This document shows, piece after piece, positions 53,432 to 64,000 of a DNA stretch of 64,000 nucleotides. Position 1 is the stretch's first letter. The number at the start of each line of letters is the position of its first letter. The position numbers and the translations under genes were made by a program. Source of the stretch: Xylanimicrobium pachnodae JCM 13526 = NBRC 107786 (GTDB lineage Bacteria; Actinomycetota; Actinomycetes; Actinomycetales; Cellulomonadaceae); assembly GCA_001592145.1 (NCBI GenBank), contig BCWJ01000011.1:1-64000 (forward strand), given 5' to 3'. Under the pieces are notes generated by a model. The model did no database searches, was not told the DNA's origin, and saw nothing but the letters and a program-made list of their open reading frames with translations.

Positions 53432-54487
53432 GTGCGCTTCCGCCGCCCACTCACCTCCTTGGCCGCGCTGCTGGCCACCGCCGCGCTCGCTCTCGCGGGC
53501 TGCTCCGCAGCAGACCCCGACGACGGAGCCACCCCCACGGGTACCACCGCCACGGGCTCCGCCACCGGCGCCACGGACTCGTTCCCGATCACGGTCACCT
53601 CCGCCCTGGGCGACGCCACCATCACGGCCGAGCCCGAGCGGGTGGTCACCTGGGGCTGGGGCTCCACCGAGGCGGCCATCGCCGTCGGGGTGTACCCCGT
53701 CGCCGTCTCCGAGCAGGTGTGGACCGCCGGGGCGGGCAACCTGGTCCCCTGGGTCGAGGAGGCGTACGACAAGGCCGGGGTCACACACCCGACCGTGCTC
53801 ACGGACGAGGCCTCGGGCGCTACCGTGCCCTACGAGCAGATCATCGCCGCGAAGCCCGACCTCATCCTGGCGCCCTACTCCGGGCTGACCCAGGAGCAGT
53901 TCGACCTGCTCAGTGACATCGCCCCGGTGGTCGCGTTCCCCGACGGGCCGTGGACCACTCCGTGGGACGACACCATCCGCATCACCGCCAAGGCGCTGGG
54001 CCGCACGGCCGCCGGTGACGCCGTCCTCCAGCAGATCGACGACTTCCTGGCCGGCCAGAAGGCCGCGCACCCCGAGCTCGACGGCGTCACCTTCGCCGGC
54101 ATCTGGGACGGCGACGGCTCCGTGTCCGTCTACACCCCGGCCGACTCGCGCGTCGCCATCCTGCAGAACGTGGGCCTGAAGATCGCGCCGTCCGTCAGCG
54201 CCCTCGACACCTCGGACGGCGGGTTCTTCTTCGACCTGTCCTACGAGAAGCTCGACGAGCTCACCGCCGACTTCGTCATCATCTACGGTGCCACCGAGGA
54301 GGAGGTCGAGGCGTCGCTCGCCAAGCCCGCCCTCCAGGCGATCCCGGCGGTCGCGGCCGGCAAGGTGGTCAAGGTCGTCGGCCCGGCAGAGGTGTCCTCC
54401 GTCTCCCCGCCCACCGCCCTGACCTTCGAGTGGTCCAAGGGCCTGCCGACGCTCATCCAGGACATCGCCACGACGATGGCCGGCTGA
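53432..54487 (+). CDS. Iron-siderophore-binding lipoprotein
   Basis: A 351-residue binding protein of the FepB/FecB type. Lipobox LAGC gives lipid Cys24, followed by a Thr/Gly/Ala linker. The mature domain starts FPITVTSALGDATITAEPER, the usual ERVV-type opening, and has the long connecting helix of class III binding proteins. A GTG start with TTGAGGAG about 12 bp upstream and an iron box before it. It completes the importer encoded just upstream. The siderophore type cannot be told; no biosynthesis genes are in view. Confidence 0.92.
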   Translation: MRFRRPLTSLAALLATAALALAGCSAADPDDGATPTGTTATGSATGATDSFPITVTSALGDATITAEPERVVTWGWGSTEAAIAVGVYPVAVSEQVWTAGAGNLVPWVEEAYDKAGVTHPTVLTDEASGATVPYEQIIAAKPDLILAPYSGLTQEQFDLLSDIAPVVAFPDGPWTTPWDDTIRITAKALGRTAAGDAVLQQIDDFLAGQKAAHPELDGVTFAGIWDGDGSVSVYTPADSRVAILQNVGLKIAPSVSALDTSDGGFFFDLSYEKLDELTADFVIIYGATEEEVEASLAKPALQAIPAVAAGKVVKVVGPAEVSSVSPPTALTFEWSKGLPTLIQDIATTMAG

Positions 54488-54506
54488 GGGCGGCGCACCG
54501 GGAGCG

Positions 54507-55289
54507 CTACGCCTGCGGCTTGTCCACCGCACCGCCCAGACGCCGCTCCCGGTGCGCGAACTCCTCGCACGCCCGCCACAGGTGCCGCCGGTCGACGTCG
54601 GGCCACAGGTCGGGGATGAACATCATCTCGGCGTAGGCCGCCTGCCACAGCTGGAAGTTGCTGGTGCGCTGCTCGCCGCCGGAACGCAGGAACAGGTCCA
54701 CCTCCGGCACCTCGGGCACGTAGAGGTACTTGGCGATCGTCTTCTCGGAGATGCGGTCCGGGCTCAGCCGGCCCGCCTTGACCTCACGGGCGATCGCGGC
54801 GGCCGCGTCGGCGATCTCGGCCCGGCCGCCGTAGTTGACGCACATCGTCAGCGTGCAGACGTCGTTGTCCTTCGTCATCTGCTCGGCCACCTGAAGCTCT
54901 CTGATCACGGAGCCCCACAACCGCGGCTGCCGCCCGGCCCAACGGATCCGCACACCCCACGAGCCCATCTCGTCGCGCCGACGCCGGATCACGTCCCGGT
55001 TGAAGCCCAGCAGGAACCTGACCTCCTCGGGCGAGCGCTTCCAGTTCTCCGTGGAGAACGCGTAGGCGCTGATGTTCTTCACGCCGAGCTGGACGGCGCC
55101 CGCGACGACGTCGAGCAGCTGTTGCTCGCCGCGCTTGTGCCCCTCGATGCGAGACAGCCCGCGCTGGTTGGCCCACCGGCCGTTTCCGTCCATGACGACG
55201 GCGACGTGCCGCGGCAGCAGGTCCGGCGCGATCGACGGTGGCGTCGCGCCCGACGGGTGCGGGAACGGCTCGGCGTAGGTGCGGGGCAT
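54507..55289 (-). CDS. uppS: Isoprenyl (polyprenyl) diphosphate synthase, UppS family
   Basis: A 260-residue cis-prenyltransferase making the lipid carrier for cell-wall synthesis. [20 protein letters not shown] holds catalytic Asp34; the later blocks [14 protein letters not shown]-like (here [18 protein letters not shown]), [14 protein letters not shown] and [19 protein letters not shown] are all present. Its ATG overlaps the recO stop (TGATG), the standard actinobacterial order. Chain length (C50 or C55) cannot be read. Confidence 0.95.
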   Translation of the reverse strand: MPRTYAEPFPHPSGATPPSIAPDLLPRHVAVVMDGNGRWANQRGLSRIEGHKRGEQQLLDVVAGAVQLGVKNISAYAFSTENWKRSPEEVRFLLGFNRDVIRRRRDEMGSWGVRIRWAGRQPRLWGSVIRELQVAEQMTKDNDVCTLTMCVNYGGRAEIADAAAAIAREVKAGRLSPDRISEKTIAKYLYVPEVPEVDLFLRSGGEQRTSNFQLWQAAYAEMMFIPDLWPDVDRRHLWRACEEFAHRERRLGGAVDKPQA

Positions 55290-56056
55290 CAGGCCTCCAG
55301 GTCGGGCCGGTGCGCGGGCACCGGAACGGTTCGATCCACGTGACGCAGCGAGCGCAGGGTGCGCTCCAGGTAGTACTGCGCGTAGGCGGCCACGAGCCCG
55401 GACGCCTCGCGCCGGTGCCGCTGGTCCGCGACGTCGGCCACCGCCCAGTCGCCCGTGAGCAGGGCGGCGAGCAGCGCGAACGTCTCCGGCGCGGGCGCCG
55501 GCGACCCGGGCGGACGGCACCGCGCACACACGGCCCCACCGGTCGCCACCGAGAACGAGTGGTGCGGGCCGGGCGCACCGCACCGGGCACAGTCGGTGAA
55601 CGACGGCGCCCACCCCGCCACCGACAGAGCCCGCAGCAGGTACGAGTCGAGCACCAGCGACGGCGCGTGGTCGCGCCCGGCGAGCGCCCGCAGCGCCCCG
55701 GACAGCAGCCAGAACTGCTGCACGGCCGGTTCGCGCTCCGCGTCCACGAGCCGGTCCGCGGCCTCCAGCATCGGGGCCCCGGCCGTGTACAGACCGTAGT
55801 CGTCGCAGATGGGGCGGGCGTACGGGCCGATCGTCTCCACCTGGGTCACGGTGTCGAGCGAGCGCCCGACGTGGAGCTGCACATCCACCACCATGAACGG
55901 TTCGAGCCGCGCGCCGAAGCGCGACGAGGTGCGCCGCACCCCCTTGGCCACGCCGCGCACCTTGCCGTTCTCGCGCGTGAGCAGGGTGACGATGCGATCG
56001 GCCTCGCCCAGCTTCTGGGTGCGCAGCACGATCGCGTCGTCTCGGTACAGGGGCAC
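55289..56056 (-). CDS. recO: DNA repair protein RecO
   Basis: A 255-residue recombination mediator. The OB-fold start [20 protein letters not shown] is typical, and a zinc finger of four Cys follows (CARCGAPG, then CARCRPPG). It helps load RecA on SSB-coated DNA in the RecFOR pathway. The GTG 56056 start is where the family begins. It overlaps uppS and is divergent from a Ser/Thr kinase gene, 95 bp away. Confidence 0.94.
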   Translation of the reverse strand: MPLYRDDAIVLRTQKLGEADRIVTLLTRENGKVRGVAKGVRRTSSRFGARLEPFMVVDVQLHVGRSLDTVTQVETIGPYARPICDDYGLYTAGAPMLEAADRLVDAEREPAVQQFWLLSGALRALAGRDHAPSLVLDSYLLRALSVAGWAPSFTDCARCGAPGPHHSFSVATGGAVCARCRPPGSPAPAPETFALLAALLTGDWAVADVADQRHRREASGLVAAYAQYYLERTLRSLRHVDRTVPVPAHRPDLEA

Positions 56057-56151
56057 GGCCCCATTGTCCCCCGCCCCACCCACACGTGTGGGCACGAACG
56101 CCTGCCACACTGGTGCCCCGCAACGCCGTGACACCCGAGCAGGAGCCACCC

Positions 56152-57816
56152 TTGTCATTCCGCGCCGCGCAACAGATCCCGGACGGTCTCGTGCCGCTGG
56201 AACCGGGCGACCCCCGCGAGCTGGGCGGGCACCGACTGCTCGGCCGCCTGGGCGCCGGCGGCATGGGGGCCGTCTACCTGGGCCAGCTGCGCAGCGGGCG
56301 GCTGCTCGCCGTCAAGGTGGTGCGCCCGGAGTTCGCCCGCGACCCGGAGTTCGTCGCGCGGTTCCGCCGCGAGGTCACCGCTGGACTCACGGTACGCGGG
56401 CGGTACACGGCGACGCTCATCGACGCCGACCTCGACGACGCCTCCCCGTGGTTCGCCACCGAGTACGTTCCGGGGCCCACCCTGGAGCAGGCCGTGGCGC
56501 AGCGCGGCCCTCTGGACCCGCCGGAGGTGTGCGCGCTCGTGGACGCCCTCGCGGAGGCACTGTCGACGGTGCACCAGGCGGGACTGGTGCACCGTGACCT
56601 CAAGCCGGCCAACATCCTGCTCGGCCCGGACGGGCCGTGCCTGATCGACCTGGGTATCGCGCACGCGGAGGACGCCACGGCTCTGACCAGCACCGGGATG
56701 CCGCTGGGCACCCCCGTGTTCATGGCGCCGGAGCAGGCACGCGGCCAGACGGCGACCACGGCCACCGACGTGTGGGCCCTGGGCGCGGTGGCCTTCTTCG
56801 CCGCCACCGGGCGCAGGCCGTTCGGCCAGGGCCGGCCGGACGTCGTCTACTACCGCGTGGTCCACGAGGAGCCGCAGCTCGATGCGTGCCCACCGTCGCT
56901 GCTCGCCTTCGTACGCGCCTGCCTCAGCAAGGACCCGGCCGCACGCCCCACGGTCCAGGCCGTGCTCGCCGACGGCCCCATGGCCGGGTCGGCCGCGCGT
57001 CCCCTTCCTCCCCTACCCCAGGCCCGTCAGGACGGCGAGGAGGAGGCCGCCACGCACCTGCGGGACACGGTGTCCGGCGCCCGTCCCGCGGCGGACGACA
57101 CGAGCACCCACGGTTCCACCGGGTCCGCGCACGCCCGTGCGGCACGCCGCCGCCGGATGCTGGGTGCGGCCGCCGCGGTCGTGCTGGTCGCCGCCGGGAC
57201 CACCGCCGCGGCCATGTGGCACCGAGGCGCCCCGCAGCCTCCCGCGCCGCCCGTGTCACCCACCCCGACCGCGTCGCCCTCCCCCGCAGCGGTGTCGTCG
57301 TCGGACCTGACGAGCGACCCGACGAGCGACCTGGCCACCGGGCCGTCCCCGGCCACGGACCCGACAACGGACCCGACCACTGCCGCGGCCGGCGCAGTCG
57401 TCGACGAGTGCCTCCTTGGTTCGTGGGAGCAGACGACGATGACGGACACCTGGTCGTTGCTCGGCACCTCGGTGCCGGTGACCGGCTGGAACGGGCGGGT
57501 CCTGGAGTTCCACCCGGACGGCACCGAGGTGGTCTCCTACACGGGCGCGGACGCGGTGCGGGGTACGACCACGGCCGGCGAGCTCGTCGACACCTGGTCC
57601 GGGCAGTCGGTGTACGCGCTCACGGCGAGCGAGGGCACGATCCGGTACTCGGGGGTCGACCACTCGCACGTGTCGGTGGTGCGCGAGTTCTTCGGTGTCA
57701 CCGAGACATACCGCCCCTCGGACGTGGCAGGTGAGGACATCACCTATGTCTGCGACGACTCCACCATGACGCAGTCCTCGGGGGACTACGCGGCGTCGTT
57801 CACCAGGATCGGCTGA
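56152..57816 (+). CDS. Membrane Ser/Thr protein kinase (PknB type) with novel outer domain
   Basis: A 554-residue kinase. The catalytic domain (about 25-280) has the Gly loop [12 protein letters not shown], Lys55, [10 protein letters not shown] (Asp149), and DLG in place of DFG (Asp166), followed by MAPEQARG. A single membrane helix (about 336-356, [20 protein letters not shown]) leads to a Pro/Ser/Thr linker and an extracytoplasmic domain of about 140 residues ([20 protein letters not shown] onward) that I cannot assign; it is not PASTA. TTG 56152 is chosen for the GGAG 7 bp upstream; GTG 56128 and 56086 are in frame. It probably senses an outer signal, but its targets are unknown. Confidence 0.87.
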   Translation: MSFRAAQQIPDGLVPLEPGDPRELGGHRLLGRLGAGGMGAVYLGQLRSGRLLAVKVVRPEFARDPEFVARFRREVTAGLTVRGRYTATLIDADLDDASPWFATEYVPGPTLEQAVAQRGPLDPPEVCALVDALAEALSTVHQAGLVHRDLKPANILLGPDGPCLIDLGIAHAEDATALTSTGMPLGTPVFMAPEQARGQTATTATDVWALGAVAFFAATGRRPFGQGRPDVVYYRVVHEEPQLDACPPSLLAFVRACLSKDPAARPTVQAVLADGPMAGSAARPLPPLPQARQDGEEEAATHLRDTVSGARPAADDTSTHGSTGSAHARAARRRRMLGAAAAVVLVAAGTTAAAMWHRGAPQPPAPPVSPTPTASPSPAAVSSSDLTSDPTSDLATGPSPATDPTTDPTTAAAGAVVDECLLGSWEQTTMTDTWSLLGTSVPVTGWNGRVLEFHPDGTEVVSYTGADAVRGTTTAGELVDTWSGQSVYALTASEGTIRYSGVDHSHVSVVREFFGVTETYRPSDVAGEDITYVCDDSTMTQSSGDYAASFTRIG

Positions 57817-57828
57817 ACACCGGGGCTC

Positions 57829-57879
57829 CGGCAGGCCCGGCCAGCGATCTCCACGAGCGATGACCGAGCCTGCCGAGAC
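57829..57879. terminator. Weak inverted repeat between convergent kinase and leuA genes
   Basis: CGGCAGGC (57829-57836) and GCCTGCCG (57868-57875) pair over a long loop. The segment 57861-57879 also resembles the complement of the 28.8-kb repeat (TGGTCGAGCCTGTCGAAAC) at about 15 of 19 bases, so a degenerate REP-like element may serve as terminator. Confidence 0.4.
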
Positions 57880-57880
57880 G

Positions 57881-59671
<1,791 letters not shown>

Positions 59672-59682
59672 TCAGAGTTCTG

Positions 59683-59734
59683 GGGGCCGGCACACCAGAT
59701 CTCCCGCGGAGGGGAACCGGCCTCAGAGGGCCCC
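59683..59734 (-). promoter_or_regulatory. Candidate leuA attenuator with mutually exclusive stems
   Basis: Two stems share the same bases: GGCCGG (59685-59690) with CCGGCC (59717-59722), or GGGGCC (59683-59688) with GGCCCC (59729-59734). The outer arm at 59729-59734 is inside the last codons of the leader peptide, so a ribosome there would block the second stem and favour the first. No firm terminator U-run is seen, so control may be on translation or by Rho. Confidence 0.5.
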
Positions 59735-59761
59735 ACCGCGGCAGGCAAGCAGAAGAGTCAC
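59723..59761 (-). CDS. leuA leader peptide
   Basis: A 12-codon frame from GTG 59761 to TGA 59723 encodes MTLLLACRGGAL: three Leu codons in a row (CTT CTG CTT) and a final Leu codon (CTC) before the stop. It ends 69 bp before leuA. A TATAT box about 20 bp before the GTG is the likely -10, giving an almost leaderless mRNA, and no ribosome site is seen. This is the pattern of ribosome-mediated attenuation; expression not shown. Confidence 0.6.
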   Translation of the reverse strand: MTLLLACRGGAL

Positions 59762-59824
59762 CGTGTCGCGCACCGGGCCACCATATACCTGCCGCGCCCA
59801 CGCGGACCGCGCCCCGCCGCGGGC

Positions 59825-61531
59825 TCAGCGTCGCGTGCGCAGCGCGGCGTCGACCTCGGGGTCGCCCAGTGCCCCGAGCCAGTCGAGCAGGGCCGGGTAG
59901 GTGGACGGGTTCGCGGCGACGTAGCGGCGCAGCTCAGGCGCCTGAGCCGCGATCTGGGCCAGGTCCGCCAGCGGGGTGGCCGGGTCGAGCGCCTGGCTCA
60001 CGCTCCAGCCGGACGCTGTCGGAGCGTCGCTGATGGCGGGCATCACCTCGGTGGCGCCGACGACGCCGAACGGTCCGGTGGCGGGGGGCGCCGTGTCCGG
60101 GCCCACCTGCTGGATCGCCTCGGCGGCCCGAGGCCCGGCCGTCGGCGCGGGGTCCGCGGACGCGGCATCCGCGGGCGTCACAGCGGGCGCGGGATCCACG
60201 GGCGTCGCAGCGGGCGCACCGACCGGCTCCATGATGGTCGTCTCCCCCGCCGTGGCGTTCATGGTGACCCCGCCGGACGCGCCGGCCATGGCGGGCGGGT
60301 ACGAGCGCACGGCGGGCGCCGGCGCCTGCTGAAGCTCGACGGCACCGGCCTCCGGGACGCCGGGCGCAGGGGTCTGCTCGCGCAGCTCACGCAGCGAGCG
60401 GGGCACCAGGAGCACGGCCAGCACCGTTGCCGGTGCACCGAACGCGAGCAGCCAGTCGGCAGGGCTCGTCGCCGTGCCGATCCCGGCGCCCACGACGAGC
60501 AGGACGCACCCCAGGACGGCGGCGATCACGCTGGCTCCCACGGCCGTGGCATGGCCCGCCACCAGGTCGGCTCGCAGGGCACGCCGGGCGAGGAAGAGCG
60601 TGACGGCCACCACGAGGCCGAGGATCAACCGCACCACGGTCTCGACCGTGTCGGGGTTGGGGTTGGACGAGCTCAGCACGATCACGGCCATGACCGCGAT
60701 GTAGGCGCCCAGCAGGATGCCCACCTCGAGCGCCTTGACGGCGACGTCGGCCCAGAGCCTCGGCTGGGCGTCGGCAGCCACCTTCTGCCCCACGACGTGG
60801 GGTACTGCGACGGCGGCGAGCACCGGTAGCACGGTGAACCCGAACGAGGGGCCGTGCACGCTGTCGATCCAGTGCGCGCCCTCCGCGCCACCCACGAGGG
60901 CCGCACCGGCGGCCAGCACGATACCGAGGGCCACGAGCAGCACCCCTGCCGCCTCGTCACCCCGCGCGTACCGGCCCGCCGTGAGCCACAGCAGCGCGAG
61001 CACGAGCAGCGCTGCGACCGCGAGCGCCAGCACGCCGGACAGCTCCACGGGGAGTTCGAGGGCCATGACGATCGGGGCCGCCACGGCGCCCAGCGCGATG
61101 AGGCCCGCGACGACCGGCACGTCGCGGCGCCACGGCAGCTCGGCGGCGAGCACCGCCCCGGCCAGGCTCAGCCCGAGTCCGGCCCCGACGCCGACCGTGA
61201 CCCCGGGGAGCACGTCGAACAGCACGTACAGCACCGCCACCACGGAGACCGGCGCCAGGCCCACGAGGCGCACGCGGCGCTCGTCGGCCGCCCAGGACCC
61301 GGTGAAGAGCTGGGCGCGCCGCGCGTACGGCAGGGCTATGGCGGCCACGGCCAGGACCGTCGTCAGGACGACCTCGAGGCGGTCGCTGCCACGCTCGGTC
61401 GCCGTCCAGGGCAGGGCCAGGCCCACCAGCAGCGCGATCACGGCCACGACGTCACGCACGACGTCGCGCACGGGCACGTCGGCGAACGGCGCCCGCGGGG
61501 TCCGTTCGGTGGTCGGGGTCTCGTCGGTCAT
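59825..61531 (-). CDS. Multi-helix membrane protein with C-terminal variant leucine-rich repeat
   Basis: A 568-residue protein with about 12-13 hydrophobic helices (about residues 28-390), then a Pro/Ala-rich linker of about 110 residues, and a C-terminal block ALDPATPLADLAQIAAQAPE followed by LRRYVAANPSTYPALLDWLG, which is the variant leucine-rich repeat (LRV) module seen in many actinobacterial proteins. The membrane part is an unassigned actinobacterial family. The LRV end probably binds a protein partner at the cytoplasmic face. It lies between leuA and an esterase-like membrane protein, all on minus. Function unknown. Confidence 0.8.
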   Translation of the reverse strand: MTDETPTTERTPRAPFADVPVRDVVRDVVAVIALLVGLALPWTATERGSDRLEVVLTTVLAVAAIALPYARRAQLFTGSWAADERRVRLVGLAPVSVVAVLYVLFDVLPGVTVGVGAGLGLSLAGAVLAAELPWRRDVPVVAGLIALGAVAAPIVMALELPVELSGVLALAVAALLVLALLWLTAGRYARGDEAAGVLLVALGIVLAAGAALVGGAEGAHWIDSVHGPSFGFTVLPVLAAVAVPHVVGQKVAADAQPRLWADVAVKALEVGILLGAYIAVMAVIVLSSSNPNPDTVETVVRLILGLVVAVTLFLARRALRADLVAGHATAVGASVIAAVLGCVLLVVGAGIGTATSPADWLLAFGAPATVLAVLLVPRSLRELREQTPAPGVPEAGAVELQQAPAPAVRSYPPAMAGASGGVTMNATAGETTIMEPVGAPAATPVDPAPAVTPADAASADPAPTAGPRAAEAIQQVGPDTAPPATGPFGVVGATEVMPAISDAPTASGWSVSQALDPATPLADLAQIAAQAPELRRYVAANPSTYPALLDWLGALGDPEVDAALRTRR

Positions 61532-61618
61532 GCGTGCTTCTCCCTTGCTGGGCGGCGTCCGGCCGGGACGGGCGGGACGTCTCTCCCGTGCTTTCTAGCA
61601 TGCGCGGCTCGGAGCCTG

Positions 61619-63187
61619 TCAGATGCCGAGCTGGTAGACCCCCCAGTAGGCCAGCCAGAGGATCAGCGACGCGGATCCCACCAGCACGGTCCACAGGGTC
61701 AGGTGGGCCGGCCAGCCGACCGCCACCGCGGCGTCGGTGTCCCCGGCGTGCCGCGCGGCCCGCACGTCACGGACCCGCCCGATGAACCGGGCGAACACCA
61801 CCACGATCGCCAGGCCCAGCAGGCGCACACCGATCCACCCGCCCTGCACCACGATGCCGTCCTGCTCGTAGTTGAGGGCGAGCCGTGCCACGGCCATGAG
61901 GTACACGACCAGGGCGACGACGGTCACCACGGAGGTGAGCGAGATGCCGAGCAGCAGCGGCCGGATGCCTGGGGCGAGCCGGTGCCGGGCGGGCCCGGAC
62001 TCGGGCAGTCCACGCGCGGCGGTGCGCAGGCGGCGCACCAGCGAGGTGACGACCCACACGAGGGGGCCGACCAGCAGCAGCCCGGCGCCACCGAGCACGG
62101 CACCGATGATGATGTCGCCGTTCCCCCACCATCGCGGGCGCGGGAAGCTCGACGCGTAAAAGAGCTGCTGGGGCTCGGCGCCGGCGATGCGCGGTTGTGC
62201 CGTCGCGGTCTCGGGCATGCCCTGGACCCAGGCGGCGACGTCGCGCGAGACGTCGGGCACCACCGCGCCGTCGATCCGCAGCCCGTGGTCCGCTCCCGCG
62301 TAGAAGCGCACGGTCACGGGTGCCACCCCGCCGGCCATGGCCGTGTCCGCGATGATCTGCCGGGTGCCCTGCTCGATCGGCATCGAGATGTCACCCGTGC
62401 CGTAGAGGACCAGCACGGGCGCCGTCTGTCGTTCGAGCCAGGGGGTGACGTCGAAGTCGGCGTAGTCGAGCATGCCGGACGGGAGCTGGATGCCCACGGC
62501 GCGCGGGATCGCCCGGAACACCTGGCTGGGCACGCGTGTGTTGCGCAGGTAGTTGTCGACGGCGAACGCCGCCTGCCAGCGCGGTGCGACGACGGGGGCG
62601 GACGCGAGCACCGTGAACGAGACCCGCGGGTCCTTGGCCTGCATGACGGGTGCGATCCAGGTGCCCTCGGACTCCGCGTAGATCCCCACGTTGTCCGGGT
62701 CGACGCCGTCGACGTCGCGCAGGAAGTCGACCGACCGCAGGTAGTCGTCGGCCATCGCCACGTAGTCGCGGTGCCAGAGCGTATACGTGTCGAGCCGCTT
62801 GTCCGGCACCAGGGTGACGACGCCGGCTGAGGCGATCTGCTCTGCCTGGGCGGGGAAGGCGTCCGTCCACCTGCCGGTGCCGGCACCGTGCACGAACACC
62901 ATGCCGGGCAGGTCGTCGCCCGCGCCGACGGGTTCGCGCAGCAGAGCGCTGACCTCGTAGCCGTCGAGCTCGACGGTCACCACGGTGCTGCGGACCTCGA
63001 AGGTGCCGGGGGCGTGCACCCGCCCGTCCGCCATCCCCGCCTCGGTGCCACCGATCTCGGTGCTCGCCGCGGCGGGGCGGATGTGGTCGGTGAACGGCAT
63101 CGGGTTCCAGTCGGGGCCTGACAGCGCCCCGATGACGGCCAGGCCTACGAGCAGGGTCGCACTTGTCGCAAGAGTCCTCAGTGCCAC
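61619..63187 (-). CDS. Membrane-anchored alpha/beta hydrolase
   Basis: A 522-residue protein. An N-terminal helix (signal anchor, about 7-22) leads to an alpha/beta-hydrolase domain (about 65-320): oxyanion region GMVFVHGAGTGRWTDAF, nucleophile Ser173 in YAESEGTW, Asp266 in LYGTGDISMP and His301 in AGADHGLRID. The nucleophile elbow is AESEG rather than GxSxG. Four or five C-terminal membrane helices follow (about 360-520). It therefore acts outside the membrane, perhaps as an esterase or acyl hydrolase; substrate unknown. The GTG start follows the era-like gene by 23 bp, so they may share a transcript. Confidence 0.82.
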   Translation of the reverse strand: MALRTLATSATLLVGLAVIGALSGPDWNPMPFTDHIRPAAASTEIGGTEAGMADGRVHAPGTFEVRSTVVTVELDGYEVSALLREPVGAGDDLPGMVFVHGAGTGRWTDAFPAQAEQIASAGVVTLVPDKRLDTYTLWHRDYVAMADDYLRSVDFLRDVDGVDPDNVGIYAESEGTWIAPVMQAKDPRVSFTVLASAPVVAPRWQAAFAVDNYLRNTRVPSQVFRAIPRAVGIQLPSGMLDYADFDVTPWLERQTAPVLVLYGTGDISMPIEQGTRQIIADTAMAGGVAPVTVRFYAGADHGLRIDGAVVPDVSRDVAAWVQGMPETATAQPRIAGAEPQQLFYASSFPRPRWWGNGDIIIGAVLGGAGLLLVGPLVWVVTSLVRRLRTAARGLPESGPARHRLAPGIRPLLLGISLTSVVTVVALVVYLMAVARLALNYEQDGIVVQGGWIGVRLLGLAIVVVFARFIGRVRDVRAARHAGDTDAAVAVGWPAHLTLWTVLVGSASLILWLAYWGVYQLGI

Positions 63188-63210
63188 GTCAGGAGACTAA
63201 CCGCCCTACC

Positions 63211-64000
63211 TCAGAACCCGAGCTTGCGCAGTTGCTTCGGGTCGCGTTGCCAGTCCTTGGCCACCTTGACGTGCAGGTCCAGGTAGACCCGCGCGCCCAG
63301 CATGCGTTCGATGCCCTGCCGGGCCCGTGTGCCCACGTCCCGGAGCCGCGACCCGCCCCGTCCGATGACGATGGCCTTCTGCGACTCGCGCTCGACGAAC
63401 AGGTTGACCCGCACGTCGAGCAGGGGCGCCTTCCCTGTCGCGGGGTCGCCGGACCCCTCGCGCTCCACGATCTCCTCGACGACGACGGCGAGCGAGTGCG
63501 GCAGCTCGTCACGCACCCCTTCGAGCGCCGCCTCCCGGACGAGCTCGGCCACCATGACCTGCTCGGGCTCGTCGGTGAGCTCGCCGCCCGGGTAGAGCTC
63601 GGGACCCTCGGGCAGCAGCCCCACCAGCACCTCTTCGAGCTCGTCGACCTGGTACCCGTCCTTGGCGGAGACGGGCACGATGGCGGTCCACTCGCGCCCG
63701 TGCTCGGCGGCGAGCTGGTCGACCGACAGCAGGTGCTCCATGAGCCGCTGGCGGTCCACCAGGTCGGCCTTGGTGACGACGGCGACCACGGGCACCGTGC
63801 GCCGGCTCCTGGTGCCGGGTTCGGGCATGAGCGCGGCGAGCTGCGCGGCGATGAACCGGTCGCCCGGGCCCACCTTCTGGTCCGCCGGGAGGCAGAACGC
63901 GATCACGTCCACCTCGCCGAGCGTCTCACGCACCAGGTCGTTGAGCCGCTGTCCCAGCAGGGTGCGCGGACGGTGCAGCCCGGGCGTGTCCACGAGCACG
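63211..64000 (-). CDS. era: GTPase Era (C-terminal part, cut by window edge)
   Basis: The last 262 residues of Era, a GTPase that binds 16S rRNA during 30S assembly. The frame runs off the right edge, so the P-loop is missing. Visible are LVDTPGLHRPRTLLGQRLND (G3 region), VTKADL (G4), PVSAKDGYQVDEL (G5), and the KH RNA-binding domain (KAIVIGRGGSRLRDVGTRAR) to the normal end QLRKLGF. It is upstream of the membrane hydrolase gene on the same strand. Confidence 0.96.
   Translation of the reverse strand, partial: VLVDTPGLHRPRTLLGQRLNDLVRETLGEVDVIAFCLPADQKVGPGDRFIAAQLAALMPEPGTRSRRTVPVVAVVTKADLVDRQRLMEHLLSVDQLAAEHGREWTAIVPVSAKDGYQVDELEEVLVGLLPEGPELYPGGELTDEPEQVMVAELVREAALEGVRDELPHSLAVVVEEIVEREGSGDPATGKAPLLDVRVNLFVERESQKAIVIGRGGSRLRDVGTRARQGIERMLGARVYLDLHVKVAKDWQRDPKQLRKLGF

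Overview
The window is very GC-rich (by eye above 70%), dense in genes, and uses GTG and TTG starts alongside ATG, with many 1-4 bp gene overlaps. Gene content (dgt and dnaG close together, uppS-recO, leuA with an upstream Leu leader, a variant leucine-rich-repeat membrane protein, era, DtxR/IdeR-type iron boxes, Zur) points to an actinobacterium. The many glycoside hydrolases suggest a plant-polysaccharide-degrading member of Micrococcales, in the Cellulomonadaceae/Promicromonosporaceae range. That placement is inference.

Layout. 0-9.4 kb: a decayed VOC-family gene, an acyltransferase-3 membrane protein, a dicarboxylate-type symporter, a secreted SH3/lysozyme-like cell-wall protein, a fructosamine-kinase-type kinase, a divergent TetR/FAD-monooxygenase pair, tRNA-Asn, a small conserved actinobacterial protein, a SAM methyltransferase with a striking histidine-rich insert, and a CAU tRNA. 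9.5-26 kb: a glycan-use island with a GH38 alpha-mannosidase, a GH-A clan hydrolase, a divergent BBE-type flavoprotein and MFS pair, and a beta-galactoside locus (two GH42 enzymes around an ABC importer and a LacI regulator). 26-30 kb: dnaG, an AhpD-like protein and dgt, with a 16-bp tandem repeat at the dgt 3' end. 30-39 kb: a maltose/maltodextrin locus (GH13, malG, malF and malE on minus; malR and alpha-glucosidase on plus). 39-47 kb: dusB, an ABC exporter with its own DesK/NarL-type two-component system, a 14-helix MFS pump, and glycyl-tRNA synthetase. 47-54.5 kb: a Zur-boxed znuA-znuC-znuB-zur operon followed at once by an iron-siderophore ABC importer with DtxR-type boxes. 54.5-64 kb: uppS, recO, a Ser/Thr kinase, leuA with a leader peptide, two membrane proteins, and the C-terminal part of era at the edge.

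How the genes fit together. The galactoside and maltose loci have the same logic: a lipoprotein binding protein, a hairpin after it, two CUT1 permeases, a LacI-family regulator with visible candidate operators, and cytoplasmic glycosidases. Neither locus carries its own ATPase, so both probably share one encoded elsewhere. The zinc and iron loci are fused head to tail, with the iron box sitting on the first iron-transport start codon only about 10 bp after zur.

I see no CRISPR array, prophage, insertion sequence or secretion system. The most notable new-looking items are the His-rich methyltransferase, a Leu leader peptide with mutually exclusive stems before leuA, a shared GGGTCCTGCG hairpin at three gene ends, a 38-bp perfect palindrome between malE and malF, and the zinc/iron junction.
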